Assembly (NCBI GenBank): GCA_019188255.1
Contig: JAETXT010000001.1
Coordinates: 5,704,001 to 5,768,000 of the forward strand
Direction of reading: 5' to 3'
Origin: Verticillium longisporum
Taxonomy: Eukaryota > Ascomycota > Sordariomycetes > Glomerellales > Plectosphaerellaceae
Length of the DNA stretch: 64,000 nucleotides
Part shown: positions 32,644 to 42,892 of the stretch, piece by piece
Layout: each line of letters begins with the position of its first letter
Numbering within the stretch: the stretch's first letter is position 1
Program-made: the position numbers and the translations under genes
The notes under the pieces: model-generated
The model's database searches: none
Told to the model about the DNA's origin: nothing
What the model saw: only the letters and a program-made list of their open reading frames with translations

Positions 32644-33496
32644 TCAGTCACACCCCGTGTCGCCCGTCACCTCTCCGAAGAACGCGCCCCCAATACCGCT
32701 GATCTGATCGATGACGGTTTGGAAAACCTTTTGAGCGACGCAATAACCTATGTCACGCACAGAAGTCATTAGTCTTTGTTCCCTCATCTTTTCAAGGCGA
32801 CGAAGCATACCGTTGGTGGGAGACATCTCCATCTTCAGCCGGAGCTGATCCCTCATCACGTTATTAACGCGACGGTCAACCTGAATGGCATTTGAAAACT
32901 TGGACATCTTGCAGTAACCCCCACTGGTTGCCAATCTGAAAACAGCGCCTCTCAGGCTTTGCGGTATCCCCGTTGATCGTCTTCAGGGCGGCCTCTTGGA
33001 GGTAGTGCCTGGTGTTCTTGCCGGTGTAGTGGCCGTCGGCCCTGACCTCGATGTTGCGTTCGTGGATGGCGCCCCCGTTAGTCCACTTGACTTTGCGACT
33101 GTATTTCTTCCCGAAGTCGCACCAGCCGTTGTGGCAAAGGGCACGGATGCCGTTGCTGATAGTCGTCCGGATGGACGCGTCGCAGCCATAGTCGATGCGC
33201 GTCGTGCCGATGTTGACTTTAGTAGTGACGCCGGCGCGGGCTTCAATGTTGCGGCTCTCCAACTGGGCCAGGAACACCTCGGTGGCCTCAGGGTCAAGGT
33301 CGACGGCTGGCTTAAAAATATCGGGATACAGGGAGAGGTCGAGGCCTTCGATTTGTTCCAGCGTGATGTTGGCCGAGTAAACATAGCCATCTATCTCGCT
33401 GCCATAACCCAACTCATCGCGATTCTCGAGAATTTCTGAAGAAGGGGCGGCAAAAACGCCAGAAGCAAGCACGGCAGCAACGGTGATGAAGCGCAT
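32644..33496 (-). pseudogene. secreted protein of unknown function, one frameshift in a G run
   Basis: The start MRFITVAAVLASGVFAAP is a clear signal peptide (cleavage after FAA), followed by a propeptide-like acidic stretch (ILENRDELGYGSEIDGY) and a cysteine-containing mature part (RIDYGCDASIRTTISNG, RALCHNGWCDFGKKYS, AKPERRCFQIGNQWG). At 32918-32922 (five C on the plus strand) the frame shifts; the second frame continues with coherent sequence (SPTNGMLRRLEKMREQ, IGYCVAQKVFQTVIDQIS) to a stop at 32644. One extra G relative to an intact frame explains it. It could be a sequencing or assembly error in the homopolymer, in which case the gene is intact at about 280 residues. The family is not recognised; the architecture is effector-like, and small secreted cysteine proteins include toxins, but nothing here shows such activity. 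Confidence 0.65.
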
Positions 33497-34413
33497 TGTG
33501 ATATGGGTGGAAGTTGCACGGGATAAGTGTAAAGTTTGAGTTTTTGATGAACAGGAACCGGCTTCCAATGCTTCGTTGGCTTGATGAACGAGAGAAATGG
33601 ACTTGCTCGAGGAGGACGCAGACCTTTTATAGTTCAGTTGCCGATTGTTCGTCATGAGAGCCCTCCAAGTCCTGCGATGCCCCTGCATGATGAGTGCCCT
33701 GCTATCATCACCTATCTGCAACGATCAAGTAAGCAGGCACGAACTACCGCATCGTGCTGAGTCTATATCTCTGAACTCACGATTCGCCTTGCGGCAATCT
33801 CCGTGGTGGTGGTCGAATAACAACCTTCGGGGTAAGGATTCCATTCACGCTGTGTCTGTTCTGGGAAGTTGCTCCAGACGCCTTGTCGCTTTTCCTTTGT
33901 GTGATTGAACGAAAGTGCGACTGAACGAAACAAATCAGCCGTTGAGGCGGAGTTGAACCCATGTCAAGAGTGAGGTCTGGACGCTCAGAGATGAGTGGCG
34001 TTGAATCCCGCATTGCGCCTGAACGCTTTACGAGTATCCCTTTAGGGCAGTGCTGATAGTTAATGCGCGTATTATGTCTTCGCGTCGTTGACACATGTTA
34101 GGTGCTGAGGTCGAGTTGAGCATCAGAGGCGTTGAACCTTGTCATGTGGCCCCTCAGCCCTGTACGATTATCCATTTCAGGCCGCACCATTTTGATACGG
34201 GTGCCGCAAGCTTATGGGTGCCGCACTTTCTACAGCCCCTCATTGGCCCACGAACTTGCCGGCCCGTCAGACAACCCCACACCAGGCGGTGAAGAAAGTC
34301 TGCTCCACTACGCGTTAACAGACTCTTGGGATTCCCCTATCACAGTGGTGTTTCGCGGATGGGCCTTCGCTGGATCTGGCAATTTGGGCCGGTTCGTATA
34401 CATCTATAGTCTC
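33497..34413. other. intergenic, no gene recognised
   Basis: Includes the promoter side of the secreted-protein gene. No further feature supported. Confidence 0.3.
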
Positions 34414-34890
34414 CTACGGCAAGGCTCTTTCTTTTATGAGGACTCTCAGCGCGGCCAACATGTTGGAACTGTTGGCTTGGTCTATAGCGGGAGGTGCGAT
34501 AATCGTTACGGAGGTGTATGTCAGATTTTCGCCACTGAACGCCCGGAATATCTGTGCCGATCGAATCGCGAAGTCCAGGAAGGGAGGGGAAATGATGATG
34601 GAGCCATCTGCAGGCACATCGCCCACTCCTTCCGTCCCATCTTGACATATTTCGAGGCAGGCAGTTGAATTGCCTGACGACTGGTCTGAGTAGCTTGATA
34701 AAGGCCGTGATTGTGTTCGACTAGAGGGATTTGTCGGGCTAATTGGACTTCTGCGACGGCTTATGTTGGCGGTATGAATATCTGGTGGAGGCATTGTAAA
34801 GTTTCGAGGTATGCTGCATTCGTCGAGGAAGGTATTGAGGACGCGACGCGACGCGAATTGACCAAAGGTTGGCAATTTGGTGGCCAGCTG
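34414..34890 (-). repeat. duplicated segment, copy 1 (inverted partner at 39895-40350)
   Basis: This ~0.45-kb segment matches 39895-40350 in reverse orientation. Both copies carry an open frame with DIHTAN, SRRRSPISPTN and SSRTQSRP. In this copy the frame (34414-34875) runs on as SDQSSGNSTACLEICQDGTE and FLDFAIRSAQIFRAFSGENL. The two copies differ at scattered positions and small indels. The origin (gene family or element) is not recognised. Confidence 0.65.
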
Positions 34891-36147
34891 GCAACATTGC
34901 GGCAGAATTTGGTACGAACGGGCGAAGTCGTGAGGGGGGTGATGTTGAGTGAACGCACGTAGAACTACGCTAATTGTCCCTTTTAGGGCGGTAACCCGGG
35001 CCTAAATGTTATAGTCTGTCTGAGATTTCTTGGAACTCGTAATATCGCGAGCGCTGCTTCAAGTGGCTGAGTGATGATCAACTGTAGGAATGACCGTTGT
35101 TGTGAGTTTGATTGGTGCAGGTTGGCCAGGGGCTCTGCGGGTATACGGTCGTACACTACCGCCACTCCGACAAAACTACCTATCATTTTCATCACCAGAT
35201 GACCTGTACGGATCCAATCTCTTACAGCAGGGCTAGCTGGATCCAGGATACGTACAGTACGTGATATAGTGTTAGAGAATGTATACACTGTATCCTGACC
35301 TACCTATTGATTACCTTGTTGAATTCCTACATCACCACCACTACTTGACTTACCTACCCACAACCTACCGACAGCCGATTGACTGACCTACCCGCGACTG
35401 GCGATCTAAACGGCGTAGGGCTGGTTGAATCGACTGACTTACGACCTTGGATTGATATCCACGATGGTTATGGCCGACGTCGTACTGTACTTTGACCTAC
35501 TATGCGTCTGCCTTGTGTGTAACTCGGTGGTGGGATGGGAGTTTTGTCGGAGTGGCGGTACGGTGGCGCCGTAGCGGGTATGGCGGGTCCTGCTGAATAC
35601 GCGTATTACAACTGTTAACTGTCTCACGTAAGACGGCATTCGGAGGCCCCTTTTGAGATGCAACTCCACATGACATTTTCTTTATGCCTATATTGTTCTG
35701 AAGCGAGAGGTCGTTCTGTCCGCAGCACAGTCCCCTATGTCCGATTGGATGTCGTTACGAGCATGGACGAGGTTCAACAAGACATCAGCACCTGTTGCAT
35801 CGAGGTAAAATCGTCTTAGGCCATGCCCGCGGCTCGCTCCAGACGTCCAGATCGAGTAGGGCTGTCGCAGAAACGCGTACATCGTGGAGAGCTCAAGGCC
35901 CACCACGAAAGCCCCTGTCGTCGGGGTACCACACTAAAGAGGACCCCTGCATCGGGCGGCTCGGTCCAGATGTCTACAGCGAGCCGCGAACAGGCCTTAC
36001 GAGAACTGTATGTGGAGCAGCTTGGGCAACTGCGAAGTATAAAGCGATGGCAAGATCACGGCATGAAGAGAGAAAAGCTCGATCAACAATCCCAATCTCT
36101 GTCGACAAGTGCTCCGTATCTTCGATTGCTCTTCACCTTTTTCCAAC
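34891..36147. other. intergenic, no gene recognised
   Basis: Contains a pyrimidine-biased stretch with repeated GACCTACC/GACTTACC words (about 35295-35420). No coding signal recognised. Confidence 0.3.
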
Positions 36148-36811
36148 ATGAAGTTCCCTACTCCGATTCTAGCGCTTCTGGCCGTGGCAAAGGCAGCGGC
36201 TATCCCTTCGGAGTCTGAGGCTCCTACTAGTATCTTTTCTTTCGAGCAATGGGTCGAAGACATCATCGCCAACCCCGACGGAAAGCACCTCAGCCCTGAA
36301 GAAGCGGTAGACGCTCATCTGTCCTACATCAATGGCACGGATGTCAGCGTGCTAGAGGCCCGAGCTCTCGAGAAACGCGTGACATGCTGGACCAGGGACA
36401 CCCAGCCACCTCCGGCCTGGGTAGGCTTACCCCACACTGTGACTGATTGAACGTTTGTTGACTTTATGCTCGACTTTAGGGCCCAGACGCGGTCACCTGT
36501 ATCAACTACCTGGCCAGCATCGGAAGCCGGGCTTGCACTGTCCACCAGTATGGCCAGCTTTTTCGGCGGTGTGGTAATGCAAGGATCTACGGAACGACGG
36601 GTGGCAGTCAGAGGCTTCCAGTGACAGATGTCTGGTAAGTTGATGAATCCCATGTGATTGCATCGCACGGACTGATCCAGATTCTAGCAACAACGTTGCT
36701 CGCGCCGCTGGGCGTGTCATGGATTCGTGCTACCGCTCGGACAACACAGTCAGGGGAGGCGAGATGGTCAGCAACTTGGCGTACTATGTCAACCTGAATG
36801 GAGTCAACTGA
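36148..36811 (+). CDS. small secreted cysteine-containing protein with Kex2-type site, 183 aa, 3 exons
   Basis: Model: exons 36148-36420, 36480-36634, 36688-36811; introns 59 and 53 nt, phases consistent. The N-terminus MKFPTPILALLAVAKAAAIP is a signal peptide. A pro-region (FEQWVEDIIANPDGKHLSPE, DAHLSYINGTDVSVLEAR) ends at the dibasic ALEKR, a Kex2 cleavage site, after which the mature protein would start VTCW. The mature part has about seven cysteines (VTCW, AVTCINYL, SRACTVHQYG, FRRCGNARIYG, VCNNVARAAG, MDSCYRSDN) and ends SNLAYYVNLNGVN. The layout is that of fungal secreted effectors or antimicrobial-like proteins, but no family is recognised and no activity is claimed. All frames are intact. 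Confidence 0.82.
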
Positions 36812-37629
36812 TCCGGGGCCAAGCTACGTATGCCAGAAGGTTGCTGGCACCAAGTTGCAAATCACGAGATCATCAAGATTTGAAGTCATTGAATGTGTTT
36901 GTGGAACCTCGATTACCTAGCTAAACCCAGCAGAATGATGCGTCTATGGGTGCCCGGGATCCGGAACGCACGCTTGGAAATCCCAAACCTGACAGAGAGT
37001 GCCTATTCAAATGAGTTGCAGTATAAAAATGACTTAGAGTATGCCGTCATGTCGCAGATTTTCGATGTGCCTCACAGTGATGTGGCTGAGTGGTTGAGAA
37101 TCAATAAACACTACGATGCCGTCGGCAACAGCTTTCTGCTACGCCTCCACACCTTCAATAAGACAGAGATGTGACGTCCGATGATGCCTTCGTCCTCAAC
37201 CCGTAGGGAAATGGGCTGTGGCAGCCTCATCTCTCGGTGTCCAATCGAACCATTGGAAAAAGCGATCTTGTAAAAGAGTCCGCAGTATTCCGCCGGTTCC
37301 CCTTTGTTAGCCGGGTTTTGGGTCGCCGAGATACCGCTTTCCTGTGGCAGGGTCGTGGCGGAGGCGGGGCCAATATGATGAGGGCTCGCTGCTGCGGCCG
37401 AGCTGTCGGATCTCATCAGCCAGCAGCAGCAAGGCGAGGAAGGAAACCCTTCGACGATTGGAGAAGAAACGAAATCTTTCCTGCTGCGCATCGCGAACCG
37501 GATTTTCACGAGCAGGGAACTATCACAACCGGAGGTACTCGGATATTTCCTCGGATTCGGGACAGACTTCACAAACGTTGGCGCCTGGACATGGGTACAT
37601 CTCAATGCACTGTACTGGGCCTGCGCTAA
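36812..37629. other. intergenic, no gene recognised
   Basis: Short frames only; nothing supported. Confidence 0.3.
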
Positions 37630-38330
37630 GCAGTGGAGAGGACTGTACGATGCCCTTTCGGCCCTTGGGCGAACTGACCTTCGGTAGTTCCTCTAGGCAA
37701 AAGGAGGGAAAAAGCACCTTTCGGAACTTTTACTTCGTAGTTCCTCCAGGCACTTTCCCATACCAAAGCTTTTCGGTGAGAAAGACTTTGTTTCGTGAGG
37801 TGTCCGTCTGGCATCGGCGTCAGACTAAGTTCTTCGAGAACTGGAAACAAATAGAGGAACTGCTCGGCTGTTCTTTGTTTCGCCTTATAGAGAAGATCTC
37901 TGAGGATGAGTTCCGATATCCTGGGGTGGAGCGTCTAGAGGGGCAGAGAATTGAAGTGACGGCGTTGTCGAGTTGCCCCCGAAAACAGGGCATGATCTGC
38001 ATCCGCTTCTTGAGCCTGTCGTACTAGAAGTTCTCGAGAACACCTCGTTTCCAGTGGTAGATCTGGGATATGGTAAGGCTGTTGAGATTTGGCAAAGACG
38101 TAAGAAGTCGTAGGAAGAGTTGCGAATCCGAGGCCAAATCCGGAGAGGCTTCTTGCTGCAGGAAGTGGCTGTACTGCTGGAAAAGGGTAGCGTCAAGATG
38201 GGTAGGGGATGATTCGCGCCGTAATCGTAGAGGATGAATGGTCCATCTGGCGGGTGATGCTATGGTGAATGGTGAGATGCTTGGTGGCACCAAGGCCGCC
38301 GGACGCAGACTGAAAGGCATCGAGCTCACT
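37630..38330 (-). pseudogene. possible F-box/LRR-like gene remnant, interrupted
   Basis: Minus-strand frame with DSQLFLRLLTSLPNLNSLTI followed by SQIYHWKRGVLENF. An in-frame TAG at 38024-38026 precedes YDRLKKRMQIMPCFRGQLDN. The 'LxxLPNLxxLxI' pattern resembles leucine-rich parts of fungal F-box proteins. Downstream coding is scattered over three frames. The assignment is weak. Confidence 0.3.
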
Positions 38331-38344
38331 GAGACATTCTAAAG

Positions 38345-39078
38345 CACACACACACACACACACAAGTTTATTACGCCTGGTGGCCTAGAGCCAATAAGGC
38401 ACTATTTGCTATTGTACATGGTCGCTTCCTGTAGTCTGTCCGAATCTCCCAAGCCCATAAGGGGTCTTCTTTCCGCTCTTGCTTTCTCGTCTTCTGTCTT
38501 TCCGCCGGTTTCTCGTGGGGTTTAGATTGTATTGGCAAGCTGCTTGAAGGCTATTCTTCAAGTGTTCAGAGTCCTATCTACGGCGACTGAAGCGGCGCCT
38601 GCTGTTGTTGACACGAGGTGTGGGTGTTAGGTTCGGTTAGTAGGGAAGGGGTTTTGCCATGATAGGCCTCGTCCGGGGTCACACATTCTCCAGTCGGCCC
38701 GTGGCCATCGCAAAGCGTATCGTAGCTCGGACTGCTTTCATGTCTGGCTTCCAATCATCACCATCTGATGTCGTCTTGCCTCCCAAATGGAAGGAGACGT
38801 TGTCTCTTTGTGCGCCAGGGCGCATGAGTATCTCGGCGCGTTGTGGTGCCCATTGTGTGCATCGGAGGAGGAAGTGCTCCACCGTCTCTCTCGCGTGTCC
38901 GCATGCGCATTGGGCCGAAGGCACTGCTCTGATTCGAAAAAGTGAAGCATTCAGTCTCGCCATGCCTGTCCTGAGCTGAGCCAGCATGCTTGCTTCTGTC
39001 CAGGAGAGATTGTCGTAAAGTTCTCGAGTGTGCTTGCCGGGTAATGCTATATCGATCTCCTTAGAGCAGCGCTCCCAA
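38345..39078 (-). mobile_element. LINE copy C, 3' fragment with (GT)n tail
   Basis: On the minus strand it starts abruptly near 39078 (inside SKEIDIALPGKHTRELYD), continues LAQLRTGMARLNASLF and the Cys/His motif CACGHARETVEHFLLRC, and ends coding at GRLENV (38679-38681). A 3' UTR follows, then GGCGTAATAAACTTG and a GT dinucleotide tail (38345-38364, CA on the plus strand). It is 5'-truncated and closest to copy D. Confidence 0.85.
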
Positions 39079-39330
39079 TAGTCCAGACCATTAAGACGAC
39101 TAATAGTCCAAACTACAGTTCAGACCAATAGTCCGTGGACTATTGGTCCAGTCTGGACCTCTCGGACCAGACTGACAGTCCAGTCTGGACCTCTCGGACT
39201 ACACTGACAGTCCAGTCTACGTCTGTCGGACTGGACTAGTGGTTCAGTCTGCCTTCGACCAGACCGACCAGTAGTCCGGTCCGAGGATTACAGACTACCA
39301 GTTTAACTATTAGTCTGTCCAAAACTCGTC
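39079..39330. repeat. AGTCC/GGACT-rich repeat block with a strong hairpin
   Basis: About 250 bp built of imperfect AGTCC, CAGTCTGGACCTCTCGGAC and GACTAATAGT words in both orientations. At 39123-39148 two 12-base arms (GACCAATAGTCC and its complement) flank a 2-base loop. The unit CAGTCTGGACCTCTCGGAC occurs twice in a row. It starts exactly at the 5' break of LINE copy C. The origin is unknown; it may be an element terminus or MITE. Confidence 0.6.
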
Positions 39331-39894
39331 GTGCCTCAGGCAACATCCTCCATATCTGTGGGCTGCTGTAGAGTGTCAAATTCACCAACTACGCGATCCA
39401 ACGCGCGCGTCACGCGGTCGGTGACACTTCTGAGGCAGCGCTAAGATGCGTTAGCGGGTACAGCAGTTGCACTGCGCTTCTCTACGGTAAGCCAGGTATC
39501 TTGCAACTCAAACCATCGTCCCGAGACAATCCCAGAATTACACAAGACGAAGCGTGAAGCTAGCGCGAGTGGAGCACTGCAACGACGTCCCAACCACCGG
39601 GCCACAACACTCAGTGGCCGATTATTTGGCCAGCGGCGTTTCGAGCAGAGCCCAACTAGGAATTTGATGGTGAGAGGTGAGTTTACGAGTGGGCAGGGCA
39701 GACTTGAGTTTTACATTGGCCTCCACGCAGTGGAATTGGTTGGTTACCAGGCACCGGGAGTCACATCTCGGTTGAGTAACGTTGCTCACCCACATTTGGG
39801 TCACCCCCCCCCATTTGGGTCACCCCCAAAATCCCACTCCAAAACCTATACCCTGAATTCAACCCTGATTTTCTACCCCTATGGGGCATGCTGC
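39331..39894. other. intergenic with a short tandem repeat
   Basis: No gene. At about 39789-39835 the word CATTTGGGTCACCCCC occurs twice in tandem. Confidence 0.4.
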
Positions 39895-40400
39895 CAGCTG
39901 GCCACCAAGCCTAATTCGCGTCACGTCGCGTCAATGCAAGGCGATCTCTATCGGCATTTATCCTTCCCCTGACGAATGCATATACCTCGAAGCTCTACAA
40001 TGCCTTCATCAGATATTCATACCGCCAACATGAGTCGCCGCAGAAGTCCGATCAGCCCGACCAATCTGTCTAGCCGCACACAATCACGACCTTCGTCAAG
40101 CCACTCAGACCAGTCGTCGGGCAATTCAACTACCTGCCTCGAATTATGTCAATATGATACGGAAGGAGTGGGCGGAGTGCCTGCAGGATGGCTTCCCCAC
40201 CATTTCCCCTTCCTTCCTGGACTTCACGATTCGATGGGCAAGGATGTTCCGGGTGTTCAGTGGCGAAAGTCAGACATATACCTCCGTAACGATTATCGCA
40301 CGTCCCGGTATAGACCCAGCCAACGGTTCCAACATGTCGACACACTGATACCAGACCCGGCCAAGACCATACGGAAAAGGCAGCACGCAAGTCAACTGAG
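39895..40400 (+). repeat. duplicated segment, copy 2 (inverted partner at 34414-34890)
   Basis: Plus-strand counterpart of the segment at 34.4 kb. The frame from 39976 reads MHIPRSSTMPSSDIHTANMS, RRRSPISPTN and SRTQSRPSSSHSDQSSGNST, then loses the frame kept in copy 1; the FPSFLDFTIRWARMFRVFS piece is now in another frame (40154 on). So at least one indel separates the copies. Confidence 0.65.
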
Positions 40401-40974
40401 TCGGGACGAGTGTATAACGCGAGCTGTAACGAGGATGACGACTCTCCCGACTGCTTTGGGATTAGCTCGCCAGCTCATAAAAACAGACCGTCACCTCGCC
40501 TCGGCGCTTGCCTTTGCCCACGAATGGGACCTTTCCGGGCCGATCTAAGACGCCAAACGCAAGGAGGCAGAGCGACTTTTTCACCGCCAGTCACAAGCCC
40601 TGTCCAGGTCTCGTTACTTCCGGACGTGCCTGCCCAAGGCGAGCAGCAGTGTGAGCAGCATGACTTGTCTGATGCCAGCTCGAGATCCAACACCGTCGAA
40701 ACGATCCGAAACCCACCAATCGCGGGCGATCCAGCTCCGTTGGCTGATGCACCTTTTGCTAGGGTTAACGGTTTTGCGAAAACCCATGGCTTTGGTGTTA
40801 TCAAGGCTCATGGTATGATTCGACCTGGACAGCGAAGTCGATACGTCTTCCAGTGCGATCGGTACGGGACTCCACGGCCAGGCAGGGGTGCCGGCCTTCG
40901 GAAACGAAAGTCTCGAACGTGTCGGTATCTTCACCTGATCCACATCCACCTTCACCGCCGAGGTACGGCTGTGC
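40401..40974. other. intergenic, no gene recognised
   Basis: Open frames on both strands lack motifs; no feature supported. Confidence 0.3.
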
Positions 40975-41437
40975 ACAAGCCCACCCATACCTTCCAAACG
41001 AGCCACACGTAGCAGAACATGACGAAACAGCAAACGACGAGAGCGATGGCACCCTTCTTCCAGTAGGGCGTGTCTGCTGCCGACTAGAAGAGAACACCCC
41101 AGAATGTCCACAGCACCTGGGAACCGATGTTCATGGAATAGAGAGTTACACTTCGCACGGCGTCGTCACCGCTGCGCTGGAGGATAATGTTCGCCCATCC
41201 GAAGATAAGGGGGTTCACTATGTAAGCCGCGCCCGAGAGGAAGAACGCGAAGAATGTTCCTGCAAAGGACAGGTTGCGCACGAGCAGCATGGCACCGTAA
41301 CTACGGCGCAGCCGAGCTGGAGGACTTGGGGGTGGGAATGGTCGAGGGCAAGTCCGGTCGAGAAACACGAAGGAGAGAAGATTCCAGGATGCAGGGACTG
41401 CGTGAGACACCTTGAGACGGCCATAGATTATACACAA
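40975..41437 (-). pseudogene. remnant of an MFS permease (anion:cation symporter / Seo1-Liz1-like), C-terminal helices
   Basis: Reads RRSYGAMLLVRNLSFAGTFF, AYIVNPLIFGWANIILQ, DAVRSVTLYSMNIGSQVLW and TFWGVLF. A TAG follows where the family has Tyr, then SAADTPYWKKGAIALVVCC and FVMFCYVWLVWK in the same frame. These are the last membrane helices of the vitamin/allantoate permease group (pattern W-x-N-E/I-I...M-N...DAPxYxKG). Upstream helices are missing, so only the 3' end of a dead transporter remains. Confidence 0.7.
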
Positions 41438-41933
41438 CAGCGGCGTGACAAGGCTAAGGTAGTCGCAAGGCAGATCTGCTTAACACCAAGCTTGATGTGC
41501 CATCCGTAAGTGGGGCCAAGAAATCCGTAGGTGGGGTCAAGAAACCGCAGGCGGAGTGACATCCGCAAGTGGGGCCATAGAGCCACAAGCGCAAGCATGG
41601 TATCCCCGCTCGAAGGTAAAATGTAGGGCTGCCTCCTGGTAGGCAAAAAAATAAAAATCGACGTTGACTGGGAGATCTTCATGGCGCTGGATCGAAACTT
41701 TACCTCTCTCGGTCTTGCTGGGCAGAACCGCTTTGAGCCTCCTTCGTCGCCTTCAGAGTCTAACGGCACTACGGCGGGAGAAGTGGACCCGGCCAACGCC
41801 GAAGCCGCCACTGGTTTCCCAGACGTTGACTGTGACGGCTTTGCGTCCCCTTACGAGCAGATATTCACATGCCGTATTGCTACGACCCTAGCAAGCGGCT
41901 TGATGAGTACCAAACCAACATGGCATATCCCAG
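41438..41933. repeat. intergenic with GTGGGG-type tandem words
   Basis: At about 41503-41577 the word CCGTAAGTGGGGCCAAGAAA recurs three to four times in degenerate form (CCGTAGGTGGGGTCAAGAAA, CCGCAAGTGGGGCCAT). Similar AAGTGGGGCC / GTGAGTGGGGTTC words recur at 50563-50590. No gene recognised; a plus-strand frame at 41681 has no motif. Confidence 0.45.
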
Positions 41934-41954
41934 CAGCGCTGGCGTCAAGTCAAT

Positions 41955-41985
41955 CAAGTCAAGTTGCACCCTTCAACTTGACTTG
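41955..41985. repeat. perfect 12-bp inverted repeat in the hAT subterminal zone
   Basis: CAAGTCAAGTTG (41955-41966), a 7-base loop, then CAACTTGACTTG (41974-41985). Probably part of the transposase-binding subterminal repeats. Confidence 0.7.
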
Positions 41986-42067
41986 CTTGCTTCTTCATGA
42001 GTGCTAATTTGTTTGAACTTGACTTGTTTGATCCAACTTGACTACTTGACTTCGCTCTGCTGGAGTA

Positions 42068-42880
42068 TTACTCAAGGTCACCGAAGTTCCCGGCAATTTC
42101 CTTGGTGATTGGATCCGCGAGGAGGTTGCCCAATCGTATGCCACGTGTCGGGCTCCAATCCTTAAGGCATTGTACGAACTCAAGGGTCTCCGGATGCATT
42201 GACTGACGCTGTGAGGTCATTGCAAGCTTCGAGAGACTGAAAACCCTCTCGCAATCAGCCGCCATCGCGGGGATCGCTAAGATATCTATGGAAAGCTGTG
42301 ACAGCGCTGGATATTCGCTCTTGTGCTTACACCACCACCCAATAGAATCAGACGTGGCTTCAACCTTCGCTTTGTAATATGTGTCAAGCTCTCCGAGCAA
42401 GATATCAGGCTGCCGGAGCCTTCGAGCATCCAGCCAGCCTTTTCAATGACTCTTCTCGCTCTTCGGTCCTCGCGGGGCATATGGCTTCGGTTGCAGAGCC
42501 AGTTTGGCATGATCAGAGGTATACCAAAGCTCCAAGTGAACCCTAAGGTCCCTCTTAGCATCGCGAATCACCTGGAGTTGATAATCTGCATCCCACACAT
42601 CTTCGAGATAGGCCAGGGAGTACTCGGGTGCAGGATAACGGAAGCTGCAAATAAGGGTGAATCGGCAATTGGTGTCCCCGCCCGACAGCGTCTTCCCTCC
42701 AACAAACCCCATGACTGCGGAATACTAGCTAGGCCCTTTGTATGTCGGGCTCCGCAACTTCCACGACAAATACTTCGGAAGTGTGGCCAACCTGGAAACG
42801 TGATCCAGGACGTTTTTTGAACAGTGCCTGAAGGGTATTGATCCAAAGTTCGACGATGGTTGGGAGGGGTGGCCAAAAGA
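42068..42880 (-). pseudogene. hAT transposase remnant 1 (C-terminal dimerisation domain)
   Basis: Broken frames on the minus strand: DSPLFAASVILHP (42568-42876 frame), EYSLAYLEDVWDADYQLQVI and RDAKRDLRVHLELWY (42443-42712 frame), then GWWCKHKSEYPALSQLSIDI, AIPAMAADCERVFSLSKLAM and LEFVQCLKDW (42068-42400). This is the hAT family C-terminal dimerisation region. At least two frameshifts separate the pieces and the N-terminal half is lost. It is close in sequence to the hAT at 61-63.8 kb. Confidence 0.82.
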
Positions 42881-42892
42881 CGCGAAAAAGGA

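Larger units (their letters stand above)
41934..42890 (-). mobile_element. hAT relic 1 with CAGCGCTG terminus
   Basis: The left end begins CAGCGCTGGCGTCAAGTC, the same octamer as at the start of the hAT element at 60650. The subterminal zone (41940-42060) is full of CAAGTC/GACTTG words and contains a perfect 12-bp hairpin, typical of hAT ends. The transposase remnant is listed separately. The opposite terminus is not found. Confidence 0.65.

Noticed and set aside
40614..41509. Long frames on both strands (40614-41111 minus, 40853-41509 plus)
   Set aside because: No motif, and the region is explained on the minus strand by the MFS permease remnant.
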